DNA of 64,000 bases from Dermatemys mawii (GCA_007922305.1 ML677358.1:11053343-11117342); one strand, 5' to 3'. Shown: positions 1 through 12,696, counted from the stretch's first letter. The notes: generated by a model not told the origin, from the sequence alone. Numbers and translations are program-made.

Positions 1-592
1 GCTGGTCCTGTTCCGTATGCACTGGGCTCATTGTAGTGAGAACTGGCTTTTTTAGGTTGTTCCGAAGTACTGTTCAGGTTTCTGGAGGGCGATATCAGCA
101 ACATGTTACATCTTTACTCAGAATGTATCTTGTTACTTACTTGTGATGGAGTCTACACTATTTATTAGATGTATTTCTAATATTTTCCCAGCCTCTCTCT
201 AGTCATTGTTCTATGGAGCGCAACCAACACTGAGAATTTCCCTTATTTTGTATATTGCCAGTGCCACTGTCCACATCACCATATAGTTCAGTGTTATAAT
301 GTGAATATGCCATTTCCCTGTCATTGTTACAAATTGCACTGACTTCCTTCCTCCACGAGTTATTCTGTCGTCAGGAAATATCTTCATCTTGTGGCACGCT
401 CTAGTTTCAGATCATGGCTTTAAAGTGAACACAACTGGATCTACAATACCAACATCAGGGACATACAATAGAATTCCTTATCATATAAGGCCTTCCAACA
501 ATATCTGTGGAAATAAAATGCCCAATTTTTTAAAAAACAAAAGATGATGGCAAGGTACACACATTTGATATGTTCAGACATCAGAAATATTG
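1..592. other. Anonymous noncoding DNA
   Basis: AT-rich sequence with no open frame of note, no recognisable repeat terminus and no RNA gene. I see nothing here that I can name. Confidence 0.6.
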
Positions 593-702
593 GATCTGAT
601 TCTGATCTCATTTACATGAGTATAAATCAGGAGTAACTACACTGAAGTCAATGGAGCTACACAAAGGAGAAAAACCAGGGTAACTGAGATCAGAATCAGG
701 GC
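593..702. repeat. Dispersed GAAGTCAATGG-type repeat, best copy
   Basis: The segment reads outwards from TGAAGTCAATGGAGCTACA, preceded by a TAAATCAGGAGTAACT block and followed by CAGAATCAGGGC. The same phrases recur, more decayed, in roughly fifteen other places in the window, so it behaves as an interspersed repeat and not as unique DNA. I recognise the phrasing as common in turtle and related reptile genomes, but I cannot assign a library family name. No terminal repeats or target duplication are visible. Confidence 0.55.
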
Positions 703-3700
703 ACTAACAGGCGGACAATGAGGTAATAATTAATAATACACTATAACATACCTTGTTTAAACTCAACTGGTGTCAGACTTCACTGCATAAATACACATAC
801 TTCCACAAGTAGGTTAATTATAGTATCACAAAACTGATTGCTATGCAGATCCTGTTACCATTGCTGTCTGTTTCACATCTTCCCCTCACCTTGTAACCTA
901 CAGCTCTATGACTCATTTTATATTTAAATATGTAGCAGGCTAGATTTTTTCCTTATCAGAAGCTCACAAGAAGGATGAGTAGGAATTCGCTTGATATAAA
1001 AAAAAGTTCAAGTTACTCCCAAGATTAGATTAGGCCAGATCTAGAGGACAATTCATGTCTATATTAAAAAGTGGTGTTGTTTTTTTAATGGATAGTTGTT
1101 TACTTAATAAAAACCTTCAGATGCTCCCTCTTAAGTATTCAGGTTTGAGAAAAATAACTGCTATTTGTAGTAAAACTAATTATAGGAAGAACTATTTTAA
1201 GCAGTTTAAATGTGTACTTGCTGTACTTGTCATAATCATGAGAGAGGAGAAAGGTTGATTGGCTTGTTCAGTTGTTTGAAGTGCATTTGTTCTCTCATTT
1301 GCAGAGGACTGGCATACAGCAAAGATAAATTGCCTGACAATGATTGCTGGGTTCTCTCTTTCTTTTTATTATTGAAAATTATCAGGTAGCCATCATGGAT
1401 ATAAAAATGGTGAAGGACCTTAAGAGATATTAAGAAATATTTGGACAGTGTCCTTTGTTGTCGGTTAAGGGAATGTAGGGCCATATTTGGCTCTCAATTA
1501 CATTGGAGTAAATCCTTCAGTGGGCCTTGGCTATAGATATTTTATTTTATATTAATATTTAGTCTTTTGGGGACCAATTGTGTAGTTCTTATTCAAATAA
1601 AATTCCCATTGGCATCAAAAGGGGTTTTTTTCTGAGTAACAAGAAAACTAGGCATTGAGTATGCTAGCCACTCTGACCTATGTAGGAATTACAGTTTAAG
1701 GGTAATTGTAGCCTGTCTGACTGTTCTGCCTCCATCATGCCTCAGGTTCATCTCAGAGACTGATAGGACAAGTGGGGAGTGAAAGTAGGTGCAAGAAATA
1801 CATTCCCTAAAAATGTGATATTTATTGTATTATTTTCACTACACATGTATTTTAGATCCTACTCCAGTTTCCCCTGTTTTGCAGCATGGTTAGCCACTGA
1901 AAGTCTGCAACAGACTCTTGAATTTGGTTTCAGCTTTCTATGAAGAGTTTGCATTTCTGTGATTGCAATGGTATCGAGCAAACAAAAGCAGAGAAAAATA
2001 TGTAGATCTATTCTTCTAATTTATACAAGGTATCGTATCTGTCTAAAATTATACAGGACCCCCATCCCATTGTGAGGATCACACCAAGAGGTAATCCACA
2101 GGGCAGCAATCTCCTTGCAGTGAATGGTGAATCTACTACCTCCATCATCCAGAATTACAGAGAAGGGTGTTGATTCTCAATTACACTGAGGCCCTTTACA
2201 CAGCTCTGGCAATGTAGAAGGGCCATAATGTATAACAGCCTTAGGGTAAATGAGAAATAGATCCAGGATCCCCCGCTCCCTCTAATTTTTTTAGATCTGT
2301 GAAAAATTATTACTAACTGCAGAGGATACTGTACCTGCACAGCTAATGGATTTGTAGCTGTTTGTTACTTAGTGCTACTCAAATCTTTAATTCAAATATT
2401 GGTTATAGGGTATTGAACAGCCAGAAACATGAATAGGCTGATCAATTGCTACTGTAAACACACACTCCATTCAATGGGATGACTTTTGTACAAAAAGGTA
2501 TGCACATAAGTATTATCTAGATCAGGGACAGTTTTTATTCATTATAATGAACAGTAATAAGTCACTACACTATGAAGGTTTTATAATGCCAATGTAATAT
2601 ATTGTGTTCCAAAACAGAAAGTTTAGCTCAGTCAACTTTTTAAATGCAGGTATTTTCAAAGAAGATTTAAATGAAATATTGCCAGATATTACTTTTCGCT
2701 TTTGTTTGGCAAAAGATGACAGTGGAGGTGAGTTTTCCATGTCATTTTAAGCTCTTGTATTTGACACTATTGAATACTGACAGTGTCTTTAATTATGAAG
2801 GTTTATCACTGAGAATCAGTTTGCTGGCAAAGCCACGCTGCTTTTCCCATTGCCTATACTATGCATAATAAGCATTCCTGTGGATTTTCCCCCCTCCCCA
2901 TTATTTCTTAAACTGATAAGCTTTTCGTCATACTTCTTTACATCCTTATGACATACTGGCCATAAAAATCATATGGAATAATTGGATTGACCACCCTTGC
3001 CATGTAATCATATATATAATTTATATCCTGATAACCCTCATACACGTTTTTAACTTTGAAGCATTTGAGTAGTGACATCAGTGAGAGGTGCTTAAACTTT
3101 AGCATGTGCACAAGTATTTGCAGGATCAAAGCCTAACTTATCATTCATTGGATTCCTTGTAGTTTACATTATCACTGAATTGTATGCACAGTTTTTAGGG
3201 TATGGAGATACTTGTGTACCATTGCAATGATTGAAGTGGGAGCTACAGTTCATCCACCTCTGAAAAATCACCACTGATTTCAGTACCTAGCTTTGGGCAG
3301 CCAAGTTAGAAAATTTTGACTCATACCTTTAACAGTCAATAAGTAATGCTTGAAAAAATAGATACTGTATGTTTTTAAACTGCATTGGAGCTCTTATATT
3401 TTTACTTCCACCAATTGTCATAAGCTTTGCTCTATCTGCTAGCATTATTCTTGAGTCACCCCCTATAAAGTACCTTCCAGCTAAGAAGAACACAAACTCA
3501 GGCACTGAATCAGAAGCTATCTATATGGTGGACTACACTAATTGCAGATATATTTATCAGAACATTTGACTAGATAAAGAGCAGTTCCTAAGAATGAGTA
3601 ATAGCATGTGTCAGAGATGTAATGCAGTTTCCTTTGCTTAATAAATGTATGGTTACTGCATGTTTAGCCATGTAGTCTCTTAGTGAGGACCAGAACATGG

Positions 3701-4304
3701 TGTATTAAACAGAAAATCCTCTTTTCAGTTATCATTTACATAATGGAACAGGCAAGTTCTTTCAGTCTTGGACCTGTTTATTCCTCCATTGACGTCAGTG
3801 AGAGGATCACTAGGATAAGGACTCAACCAACAGTAAATTTTGAATTGAAAGGAGACAAATTTTGCCCCTTCCCACAAGCAAGCTATATCAGAAATAATAC
3901 TGGTTGGTGATTATTGTGATGGCAACTAAAGTGTAGTGTAAAGTCTTGTAGTCTCTCTCATGTCCAGCCTGTGTAAGCAGAAGTCATTATTTCCATAGGA
4001 AACAAAACCAAGTGATTATACTAATTCCTGGGATGATGTTAAAACAGGTGAAATCCTTTTGTGCTATTCTTTTTAAATAGGTTGAATTCATCATTGTCAC
4101 AATCCATTGATATCAGTGGAGTTAGAGCATAGAATGTAGCCAAGAATGTCATTTTCGAAAGAAATTATAGGCATGTATGCATATTTCATCATGCAAAACT
4201 AAGAAGGCAGCATATTTCACATACGTATCAGGCAATGGTTGAAACATTCAAGAAGGTGCTTTACAAATGTGAGCTGGGAACAAATACTAGATCTGTGCAG
4301 ACGG
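703..4304. other. Anonymous AT-rich noncoding DNA
   Basis: No gene is recognised. Open frames are all under about 90 codons and occur on both strands at random. Weak matches to the CCATTGA...TCAGTGG motif occur near 3783-3805 and 4101-4125. No CR1 tail, MITE terminus or SINE box is visible. Confidence 0.55.
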
Positions 4305-4352
4305 TCTAATTTCTTAACAGTCTAATTTTCTAATTTCTTAACAGTCTACCCC
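4305..4352. repeat. 24-bp tandem duplication (2 copies)
   Basis: TCTAATTTCTTAACAGTCTA is repeated head to tail at a 24-bp period. The two units agree except for their last four bases, so this is a simple local duplication with no coding meaning. Confidence 0.8.
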
Positions 4353-4914
4353 TGTAAGTGGGCATGTGTTTACATAAGCTTGTTTGTCTCAGGATCTGTG
4401 GAAAGTCAGTGGCAAACAAGATTCTGGGGCAAGATCTGTGGTACTAACAACAAAATATCAGACAGAAATAAGGGAAATGAATTAACTTCAGCCTCTCAGA
4501 ACAAGTTAGCCAAATTATGTATAGTTTTGATCTTAAAAAGACACATCTCTCCAAGCAATGAAAGCAGCAACAAAAAATCTAGAGAATACTTCCTGTTCCT
4601 TCTATGCACTCAGCCTACCGTGGATTCTGAAATCTAGGTAAAGAGACCTTATCTCCCATAAACATATGCGGATGTTATCAATAAGGGATGAGTCATGCTG
4701 GATTGTCATTTTGTGTCTTATTGGGACACTGGAAGGACAGAATGATGGAGGTTAGAGAGGTTTGCAAAAAAGATAATAGGGATTCTCCCCCCTCCACCCC
4801 ACCCATTTCAAACTCTTCTTGGAAACCCAGCAGGATTTTCTCATCCAAGTTACAATTTTAACGAGTAGTTCTTGTGATCATTTGTGGATTCAGCCAGTTA
4901 TTATAAACACAGGG

Positions 4915-5056
4915 ACAAATCCTGACTCCACTAGGATCAATGGGCGTTGTGCTGTTGACTTCTGCGGGACAAGGATATGGCTACGGGCCTGATGTACAGC
5001 CCATTCTAGTCAATGAAAAGACTCCCACTGAATTCACTGGGCTTTGTAGCAGGTCC
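4915..5056. repeat. Degenerate copy of the GAAGTCAATGG-type repeat
   Basis: The segment contains AGGATCAATGGGCGTT, TGTTGACTTCTGCGGG, AGTCAATGAAAAGACTCCCA and GAATTCACTGGG in close order. These are alternating direct and inverted versions of the TCAATGGGAGT/ACTCCCATTGA theme found elsewhere in the window. Confidence 0.4.
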
Positions 5057-5274
5057 CTAGTCAGCAACTGCAACAGTCTGGAGTGAATTGTGTTACTCCT
5101 GCTACAAGCATTTATATAGTTTGCTTGAGCCAGATTTCAGCCCAGTGCTACATTTTGTGTTTTAATGCTACTTTTTAAAGACACTGATTGCAACTAAAGA
5201 GGTTCAATCTTATGCCTAATGGTCATCCTTCAAATACTTTCATAATTTTTTATTACTCATCACATGGAGGTGAC

Positions 5275-5385
5275 CAGAGGCCCCAGTCAGGATGGATCCT
5301 CTGATTTGCCAGGTGCTGTACAAACACAGAGGTAAACATTATCCTTCCCCAAAGAGATGGCAACCTAAGAAGTTGGGAAAAACAA
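5275..5385 (-). repeat. SINE tail fragment, reverse orientation
   Basis: Read on the plus strand, CAGGTGCTGTACAAACACAG is followed by CCCCAAAGAGATGGCAACCTAAG. This is the reverse complement of the ...AAGTTCATCAGGGCAGGG...GATAGTGCC module seen in the forward SINE at 31990-32194. I recognise it as the 3' half of a reptile tRNA/CORE-type SINE. Head and TAA tail are missing. A 138-codon minus-strand open frame overlaps it and is not credible as a gene. Confidence 0.5.
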
Positions 5386-5699
5386 CTAATTTGCTGCAAA
5401 TAAGTTATCTGACCCATTTGGGCCCTTCTTTTCAAATACATAATATGCAAATACATTTCTTTTTCATTCCTCAGCCAGCTGTATGGATAGCTAGATATTA
5501 TTTGGGGCCCAACTACTTTCTCAGCTTGCACCATAAGACTGGTGCAGAGAGACCTCACAAGCTCCCTTAAGGCAGCAACTGAGGATTTGCCAAATATGAA
5601 GGAATCCTCAGATGGTGAAGACCGAACAGAGACAAGCTCTACACAGGTCCATCCTGACTCTTCTTTCATAAGGAGTCAGAAAGGTGTGGTTGGAGAGAA

Positions 5700-6860
5700 A
5701 GGGCTAAATCCACCGTAGTCCAACAATTCTTACCGGTTTAATGACCCTTTCCTAGGGCAACCTCTCCAGGAACAACCTCTATGGCAGACTGACTCAGTTT
5801 CTCTTTTCAGGTAACCCAAGAATTCCACTTCAAACTCTCTTGCCTCAACGGTGCCCATCCTTGGGCTCAGTTTATTACCAAAACATAAGCTCACTTATCA
5901 CCCCAATGCAAGTAGTCCCTAAAATCATAGTAGTCCTCACTGATGTAACACATACCACATTCTGGCATCTTCCACCACACCTAGATTTTTCTCTCCTTCT
6001 TGTCCCTCTGCCAGGACAGCCACTCAAGCCCTGCCAGGTAGAATTCAGCTTCCCAGCAGTACCCCCCCGAGCCTCTTTGCTAAGAAATCATCCTCACCTA
6101 AGAGCATCCTTCACTCCTCTAATCCACTCCAGGCTCTTCTGGGTCCACCTGTCCAGCCCAGGAGACCTCACTGGGTAAGCCCCTCCCCTGCGCCTCTGCT
6201 ACCAGCCCTCTCCAGCCCCCCAGCCCCAACTTAGAGCAAACCAGCAACTTCCACTGCTGCTCCGCATACCTTCAGTCCTCCGGTCCTGACTTGGAGACAC
6301 CAGCCAACAAACCTTTCTTGCCTTTGGCCTTCATTCTTCTTCCAGGTCCGAAACATGAGGTCTAGGACAGTTCTCATCTCCTGCCTGACTCCGACGGCTT
6401 CTGTCTCCCCAGCTATCTCTGACTCACTGTGTCGTCCCCTCACTAGATCTAACCTAGTAGGTTCCCACTGCCTCCCCTCCCCAAGACCTTTCCATGTCTG
6501 GCCCATCTCCCTATTCCTAGGGAGCTAGCAGAGACAGCCTCATCTCCTCTCTCTACCCATTTCCTGAATGGCCAGCAAGCCTGATTCACTAAGGCTTCCC
6601 TTTATTTCACTGTATCCTTCTCTTCCTGGATTTCCCTCCTCTAGGCCTCAGGTGTCCCCTTTTAAGTCCAATTGAAGTGAGCTGATGAGGCACAGGTGCC
6701 CTGGCCCTGCTCCCTCTTCAAGGCCCAGTGCCATCCTCTCCCAGCCCCCCGAAGGCCCAGATTAGAGTAACCTTCAGGCTGCTGTAACTGGCACTAAAAG
6801 CCAGTTTAGTCCCTAGCCAGCACCAGGTTTGGGGTGATGGTGAGTTGCTTGGAACCACCT
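5700..6860. repeat. Pyrimidine-rich block, possible degraded LTR element
   Basis: More than 1 kb of C+T-rich plus-strand sequence stands out sharply from the AT-rich flanks. Phrases such as CTCAGGTGTCCCCTTTTAAG and GAGGCACAGGTGCCCTGG resemble LTRs I associate with turtle genomes, but I can fix neither ends, a target duplication nor a polyadenylation signal. Open frames inside (112 codons plus, 91 codons minus) are compositional artefacts. It could also be several unrelated old insertions. Confidence 0.3.
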
Positions 6861-7714
6861 TTGGTGCCTCGGCCTCTGTTCTGGCAAGGTGACTTTGTAC
6901 TTTCAGTGACTAATTTACTTGGTAAATGTTTTCTATAAGCCTCTGCATAATGACTTGTAAATAACTGTTTTCTTTCAGCTCTACTTTTAAATATGTGGTT
7001 GTGGTTTTAAAGGCAGGAGAACTGACAGCAGTTTGCCCATGATTCATTCACAGGACCACTCTGCTTTTCATTAGTTTATGCCTACATTTGGGATGTTTCA
7101 AACGATTCCCTTTCAGGCAGACAGAGTGTGTGCGCCCAGTCAGCCACCTACAAATGACTCTGAGCCATTTATACAGTCAGCAAGCACAGGGGCAATTTTG
7201 TACTTTCCTTCCTTTTTCAATATTCCAAAAATGAGCATGTTTTCTGCTTCTTCAGGCTGTTTCCGTCAATGTGTCAAGACAAGGAGTGATGACTGTGTCA
7301 CAGCTGACACTGAACTAAGAGGACGATTTCTGTTCTGTTTGCCTACATGATTGTGCAGCAAAGCAGTTCCTCTCATCCCTTTTAAATAGGCAACAGGAGA
7401 ACAAATACTGACTCTGAGAAATGCAAAGGAATTAGCAAGATTATGGGGACATTTTTGCATGTTGAAACAGTAGGGGAGTAAGAAAATCAAGATTAAAAAA
7501 AGGTAAAACTTTCTGAAGTGCATTATTGGTTTTGCTGAAGCCATTTTGCACTAGTCTGTCAACATAAAGTAGGTGGAAACCAGTTTAAGCAGCTCTATGT
7601 GTAAGGGAATCCCAGATTATTATATAACCTGCATAGCCATTTACTCACCTCCACCACGCAGATGACCGATACAAGGGTGTACTGGGGGGAAAACAGACAT
7701 GTCTGTGGAGAGGC
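6861..7714. other. Anonymous noncoding DNA
   Basis: No recognised repeat or gene. Short overlapping open frames on both strands near 7080-7540 carry no motif I know. Confidence 0.5.
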
Positions 7715-7800
7715 TACATTCAGCCACCTTGACTTCAATGGGACTACCACTGTGCTTGAAGTTAAGCAGATGCTTAAATGTTTTGCTGGACTGGGGGTCT
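7715..7800. repeat. GAAGTCAATGG-type repeat copy
   Basis: CTTGACTTCAATGGGACTAC is followed by GTGCTTGAAGTTAAGCAGATGCTTAAATG, a combination typical of this dispersed motif in reptile DNA. It has no termini or target duplication. Confidence 0.45.
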
Positions 7801-7827
7801 GTTACCCTATCTTTGTCTATGTAATGG

Positions 7828-7887
7828 AGAGTTCCCCATTGGTAAGGGCATCTCTTTTCAGATGAGAGAGCCTTGAGTTCTAGTCCC
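7828..7887 (+). repeat. tRNA-like SINE head (pol III A/B box-like)
   Basis: CCCCATTGGTAAGGGCATCT looks like a degraded A box, and GAGTTCTAGTCCC at about 7874-7886 looks like a degraded B box. Their spacing suits a tRNA-derived promoter. There is no intact cloverleaf, so this is a SINE relic and not a tRNA gene. Confidence 0.4.
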
Positions 7888-9350
7888 AGTCATGATGACT
7901 GGGTAGTCTGAAAGCTGATGACTCTGAAGTCTTGGGTTCTATCACAGAACAAATCTTTACTCTTGTACTATGGATACCCTTCCCCCCACCCCACGATGGA
8001 TGTCAACCTAGCATTTTTTTTACCTGAATTCCATCTACTAAAATTATCACAAGAAAAACCAGATTTCAGTATCTTCTTGGGGAAGGGATTCTGCCCCAGG
8101 CTCCTAGCAGCAGATCTGGGTGAAGTATGTTCCACAGGAAATTAAGCTGGCATATATTAATTGTTGCCTAGTTCAACATAGGTGGGTGATGGGGATGGAA
8201 ATTCAAGAATGAAGGTGATTTAAACAGAGTTGGTGAAGGAAATCAGTCTGGGAGAATCAACGGGAAGAAGCAGTGCCTACAGGATTGGGCAGAAATTATA
8301 CAGGAGGATAAAGTCCAATTAAATTGAAGTATCTTGGAGAAGGCAAGGTAATTATTTGGGCAAAGAGAAGACAGCATATTTATTAAAAGGACTTTCAGGG
8401 GGATTTAGAATGTTATATGTGGGTCTGTGGATTTTCATTCTTTAAAGGAAAAATACTTAAGTTTGCCCTGTAAATCTGTAGCGGAGTGAAAATCAACAGC
8501 CAGAGCTTGCATGGGACATGTAATTCCCATGCTAACTGGATAGGTTGTATCAGCTGCCATAGTGCATCAGCATTTTGACTGAGGGCGGCAAACATGGCCA
8601 CTTGGGCAGTGACTGCCCCCTTGTGCTGGTACTGTTGATCTCATTGGTGCCTGTACAGACGCAGGGTTTTCCCCATGAAGATGCAGTTGCAGGGTTTGGC
8701 TGTATTGATATTTGAACGTTAAGAAGTCAAACATTTTATTGACAGACAGACAAGTTTAGGTTATGCAGAGGGAAGGGAAATTGCCAGTTTTAAGGTGTAA
8801 TTTACTTTTCAAACCATTTCCTCCTCATGTGAAGCACCATCAGGGCAATGGGAAGTTTCAAGAAGACACTACAGGGTATTTTTGTTATTAAAAAGTAAAA
8901 CCTTCATCAAATGGAAATTAGATTTTTTTTGCTACAGTATTGAGTTACAATATTAATATCAGAAAGAGTACCTGAAGCACTGGGGATGGTTGAATTTCAT
9001 CTCTCTTTCCAGTTATTTCAGTTAATGTTTTTCACAGATTTAAAGTTACCAGATACAAACTTTTCTCTCAGCACAGACGTTTTGGAGTACGATGCTGCAG
9101 AAATGAGGGTGAGATTGTGCCTGGCCTCGGCACAGAGGCTCTAGGGGGTTGGGGAGTTTATAAGCAGCCTTCTCCCACATATACTCCCATCTCCCCTTAC
9201 CAAACACACACAGAAATAAGTGTCCCTTCATTTCCAAATACTACCAATAGTATTCTTTGGATGAGGTTTTATCTGAGATTCTCCTGTAAGTATATAATTA
9301 CCACCAGTGATGAAAAAATTGAAAGAGTTTGTTTTCAAAAAGTATTCCTC
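7888..9350. other. Anonymous noncoding DNA
   Basis: AT-rich, with no frame longer than about 85 codons and no repeat terminus I can name. Confidence 0.5.
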
Positions 9351-9398
9351 GTTATATCTACGGATACAGACTAACAAAGCTGTTATTCTTAAACCTGT
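9351..9398. repeat. Short terminal fragment of probable Penelope-like element
   Basis: The phrase TACGGATACAGACTAACA followed by AGCTGTTATTCTTAAACC closely matches the terminal sequence of a very common turtle repeat that normally ends GGATACAGACTAACACGGC. I associate that repeat with Penelope-like retroelements because their full copies encode a YIDD-type reverse transcriptase. Only about 48 bp remain. Confidence 0.45.
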
Positions 9399-10977
9399 TT
9401 TCAAAATGTTCACTAAATTTGCTGTTGTAAGGACATTGTTTACTGGTCATTTTCATCTGTTCATTAAATCAAATATCACTAGAGAGAATGCTTTGAGCCA
9501 TATCCCCTAATGGGAGGTACCATATAAGGAAGAGGACACTTACATCCCAACGTTATAGACAGGTTGGAAATTACTATTATAACTTGAAAATATCTGAAAG
9601 GGTCTTATAGAAAGGTCTTCAACTCTTACTGTACTCTGACATGGAATGCTACTCCTATGGGTAATGGTTTGTAAGATCAGGTCTTTATATACCAGATGCA
9701 TGACTAATTGTACAAACAGTTCCTCACTTGAGTAGTCCTTAGGGAAAAGAGAGAACAATGGATCTGATCTTATTACGTGGAAGCTGGATCAGACAAACTT
9801 CTATTGATTTCACTGGCAGCAGGATTGGGCCAAATGAATGGCAAAAATAAACAAGAAAAGTAGTAGTGGAGCAACTGATCACACTTTATTGGATACGTAA
9901 AAGATTAATTGTCATGATGAAATCTATATTTAACCATCCATTTGACCACCGCAGCTCAAAAAAACCAAATGAAATGGTGTCAGAATTAATTGCCATTCTT
10001 CAAAAGCTTTTTCATAATGATCACATCTAAAGCTATGGAACTAAATCAAACTAAATATTAACTCAGCTTTTATTGTTTACAAAACTCAAGAAGGAGTATC
10101 ATCAAATAGGGAATTAACTATATGGCAGTAACTGAAAATCAGTCAACTTTGCTCATTCCTCTCATACTAAAAAGTTTTAATTGTCTTCTTTAGGCCTTAT
10201 GAGCCTTAAAGGATTAAGTGTGAGAATCTAAGGCAGATACAGTTCCAAAGAAAGAGGAAAATCTCCCATGATGGGAAGAAGTTTCAGGACTGACAAATCT
10301 CTGTCAGCTCCCCATACCAGTGGATTTTCAAAACAAGCTGTTTCTTTGTGTTGAGCTGCCAAATGAGTCAGTGATAAATGGAAGATCTTGCAATGCAGCA
10401 AAAGGAAAAAGTTCTTCCCTATTACATACTAATACAGGAAATTATGTACAATAATCTGTATATGAAGACACAATAAGGTTGACAGAACTAAGGTTGTTTC
10501 TGCAACCCTTATTCAGCCTTCTTGTGCTCATCCATTTTCACATTCTTGCCAGACATTGCATAGGAAGTCTGAGACAGACAGAGCCCAGGGCTCTTTGAGT
10601 CCCAGTTCAAGATATGAAACAGAAGAATATCCTCTTTTCTTACAACTGTCTTCCTTAATCATTGTCCAACTTATGGACTGAATGAGGCAGGGGTCCTATA
10701 ACAGAAATAATATATGATCACGCAATGAAAAGGCTGTATCATAAGTCACACACACAATGGAAATGAATTAAAATGACAACATTCATTCTGGCATTGTCTA
10801 ATTTTGAGTGCTTGATTTTGCAGCCTTATGTTCTTTTAACTTGGTTTTTGCATTGTAATTTCCTATGTTTTTTTTAAAAAATAAGGCAAACTAACTTCCC
10901 TGCCCCTCCCATCCAAAATTTGACCCATGACCAGATTCCATATTGATCACCTGAATGGATCCATCAGCTGGGTTGTA
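9399..10977. other. Anonymous noncoding DNA with a weak dispersed motif
   Basis: Around 9760-9835 the sequence reads TATTGATTTCACTGGCAGCAGGATTGGGCC, a decayed copy of the GAAGTCAATGG-type theme. The rest is featureless AT-rich DNA. Confidence 0.45.
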
Positions 10978-11100
10978 CCCCAGGGTGAAATCCTAGCCCT
11001 ATTAAAGTCAATGGCAAAACTCCCATTTATTTATATAAGGTCAGGAATTCACCAAGATTTCAGATCAACAGCACAGTCCTCTACCACTTGAGCTAAAGGA
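10978..11100 (-). repeat. Composite: GAAGTCAATGG-type motif plus tRNA-like SINE head (minus strand)
   Basis: At 10999-11030 AAAGTCAATGGCAAAACTCC belongs to the dispersed motif. Directly after it, read on the minus strand, 11094-11079 is AGCTCAAGTGGTAGAG, an excellent tRNA A-box-like block. Downstream on that strand GGTGAATTCCTGACC is a poor B box. The arrangement suggests a tRNA-derived SINE whose body joins the dispersed motif. It lacks a cloverleaf and so is not a tRNA gene. Confidence 0.45.
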
Positions 11101-11138
11101 GCAATTGGGTAGCAGTAGTAAACTGTTATTCTCTATCT

Positions 11139-11374
11139 CAACGGTACTCAAACTGTAGGTCGGGACCCCTAAGTGGGTTGCAGCCCCATTTTAATGGGGT
11201 CACCAGGGCCAGCATTAGACTTGCTGGGAGCCAGGAGTGAATCTGAAGCCTGAGTTCCACCCCAGCCTGGGGTTACAGGGCTTGGGCTCTGACCCTCCCT
11301 TCCTTCCCCCAGGGTCATGTAGTAATTTTGTTGTCAGAAGGTGGTCATGGTGCAATGAAGTTTGAAAACTGCTG
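11139..11374. mobile_element. hAT-like MITE with CA-GGT-CTCAAACT / GTTTGAAAACTGCTG ends
   Basis: The left end CAACGGTACTCAAACTG and the right end GTTTGAAAACTGCTG form imperfect terminal inverted repeats of the common CAGxGGTTCTCAAACT type. The roughly 236-bp body has no coding capacity worth noting. Flanking 8-mers do not match convincingly, so the target duplication has decayed or the ends are slightly misplaced. Confidence 0.6.
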
Positions 11375-11552
11375 CGATCTGGACAAATCACTAGAGGGTG
11401 ATGTAACACACGCTTTACCAGTGGTTTACACAACTATTGAGGAACATTGGATTGAGGACCCTGGAATTATATCCTGTCTGTAGCAAGACACGTGGTGTAA
11501 TGGCTACAAACAGTACAGCCAACCTCACAGATCTGGCACATTTGTTCTACAG

Positions 11553-12696
11553 CAGGGGTGGGCAAACTTTTTGGCCCGAGGGCCACACGGGAGTTCAAAA
11601 TTTTGCAGAGGGATGGGTAGGGAAGGTTGTGCCTCCCCAAACAGCCTGGCCCTGCCCCCATCCGACCCCCACCCACTTCCTGCCCCCTGACTGCCCCCTC
11701 AGAGCCCCTGATGCATCCAACCCCCCATCATTGTCCCATGACTGCCCCCTCCGGAGACCCCCGACCCTAACTGCCACCCAGGACCCCACACTGTACCTAA
11801 GCCGCCTGCTCCTTGTCCCCTGATCGCCCCCTCTGGAGAGCCCCCACTCTAAGTGCCCCCCAGGACCCCACCCCCTATCTAAGCCCCCACTCCCTAAGCC
11901 CCCCTGCTCTTTGTTCCCTTACTGCCCCCTCCATAACCACCACCCCCAGGGACCCAACCCCTATCTAAGCCCCCTGCACTTTGTTCCCTGACTGCCCCCT
12001 CCACAGATCCCAACCCACCCTAACCACCACCCAATCCCCCACACACACTTCTTGCTCAGCCGGGCACGGGACCCTGTGGCTGGCTGCTCTCGGCCTGGCC
12101 CCCGCCCGGGAGTGTGGGGCCCCGCGGCTCCCCGAGCTAGGCCTGTCACACCGGACAGGAAGTCGGGGCCCACGGCTCCCCCTGGCTCCGCCCAGCACCC
12201 CGGACGGGAGCGTGGGACCCCACGGCTTAGCCCGGCACCCGGGGAGGGGAGCGTGGGGCCCCGCAGCTCCCCGCAGCCCCGCCCGGCACCCGGGGAGGGG
12301 AGCGCGGGGCGCCGCGGTTCCCTGCAGTTCCGTCCGGCCCCTGGGCAGGGATTGCGGGCCCTGCGGCTCCCGTGGCTCCCACGGCTCGGCCGCCACCTGG
12401 GGATGGGGAGCGCGGACCCCCGCAGCTCAGCCTGGCACCCGGGGTAGGGAGCGCGGGGCCCCGCGGCTCCCCGTGGCTTGGCTGGGAACCCAGGGTGGGG
12501 AGCGCGGGGCACCTCGGCTCCCTGCAGCTCAGCCCAGCACCCAGGCAGGAGGGCAAGGCCCTGGCTCCTCCCTTGCCCGGCCACTGGGCGGGAAGGAGGG
12601 GGCCAGTGGCACCGCTCCCACTGCTCAGCTGACAGGCTGGATAAAAATTGCCGGCGGGCCACATGTGGCCCGCGGGCTGTAGTTTGCCCACCCCTG
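11553..12696. mobile_element. Non-autonomous hAT-like element, 1,144 bp, with GC-rich internal arrays
   Basis: The left end CAGGGGTGGGCAAACTTTTT and right end GTAGTTTGCCCACCCCTG are nearly perfect terminal inverted repeats, followed inwards by GGCCCGAGGGCC and its counterpart. Flanks are TTCTACAG (11545-11552) and TTCTATAG (12697-12704), an 8-bp target duplication with one mismatch, as expected for hAT elements. The body has two array types. Roughly 11640-12010 is C-rich and repeats CTGACTGCCCCCT. Roughly 12090-12590 has about nine units of 50-56 bp centred on GGGAGCGCGGGGCCCCGCGG. No transposase is present. Open frames of up to 233 codons on both strands, rich in Pro, Gly, Ala and Arg, arise only from these arrays. 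Confidence 0.88.

Noticed and set aside
5253..5669. 138-codon minus-strand frame
   Set aside because: It overlaps a SINE tail fragment, with another frame open antisense, and has no recognisable motif.
11045..11100. Possible tRNA gene on the minus strand
   Set aside because: The A box is good, but the B box is poor and no cloverleaf can be drawn. It is a SINE head.
11961..12682. Open frames of up to 233 codons on both strands, rich in Pro, Gly, Ala and Arg
   Set aside because: They lie entirely within the GC-rich tandem arrays of a hAT-like element with defined ends and target duplication. Several frames on both strands are open at once, as expected from composition.
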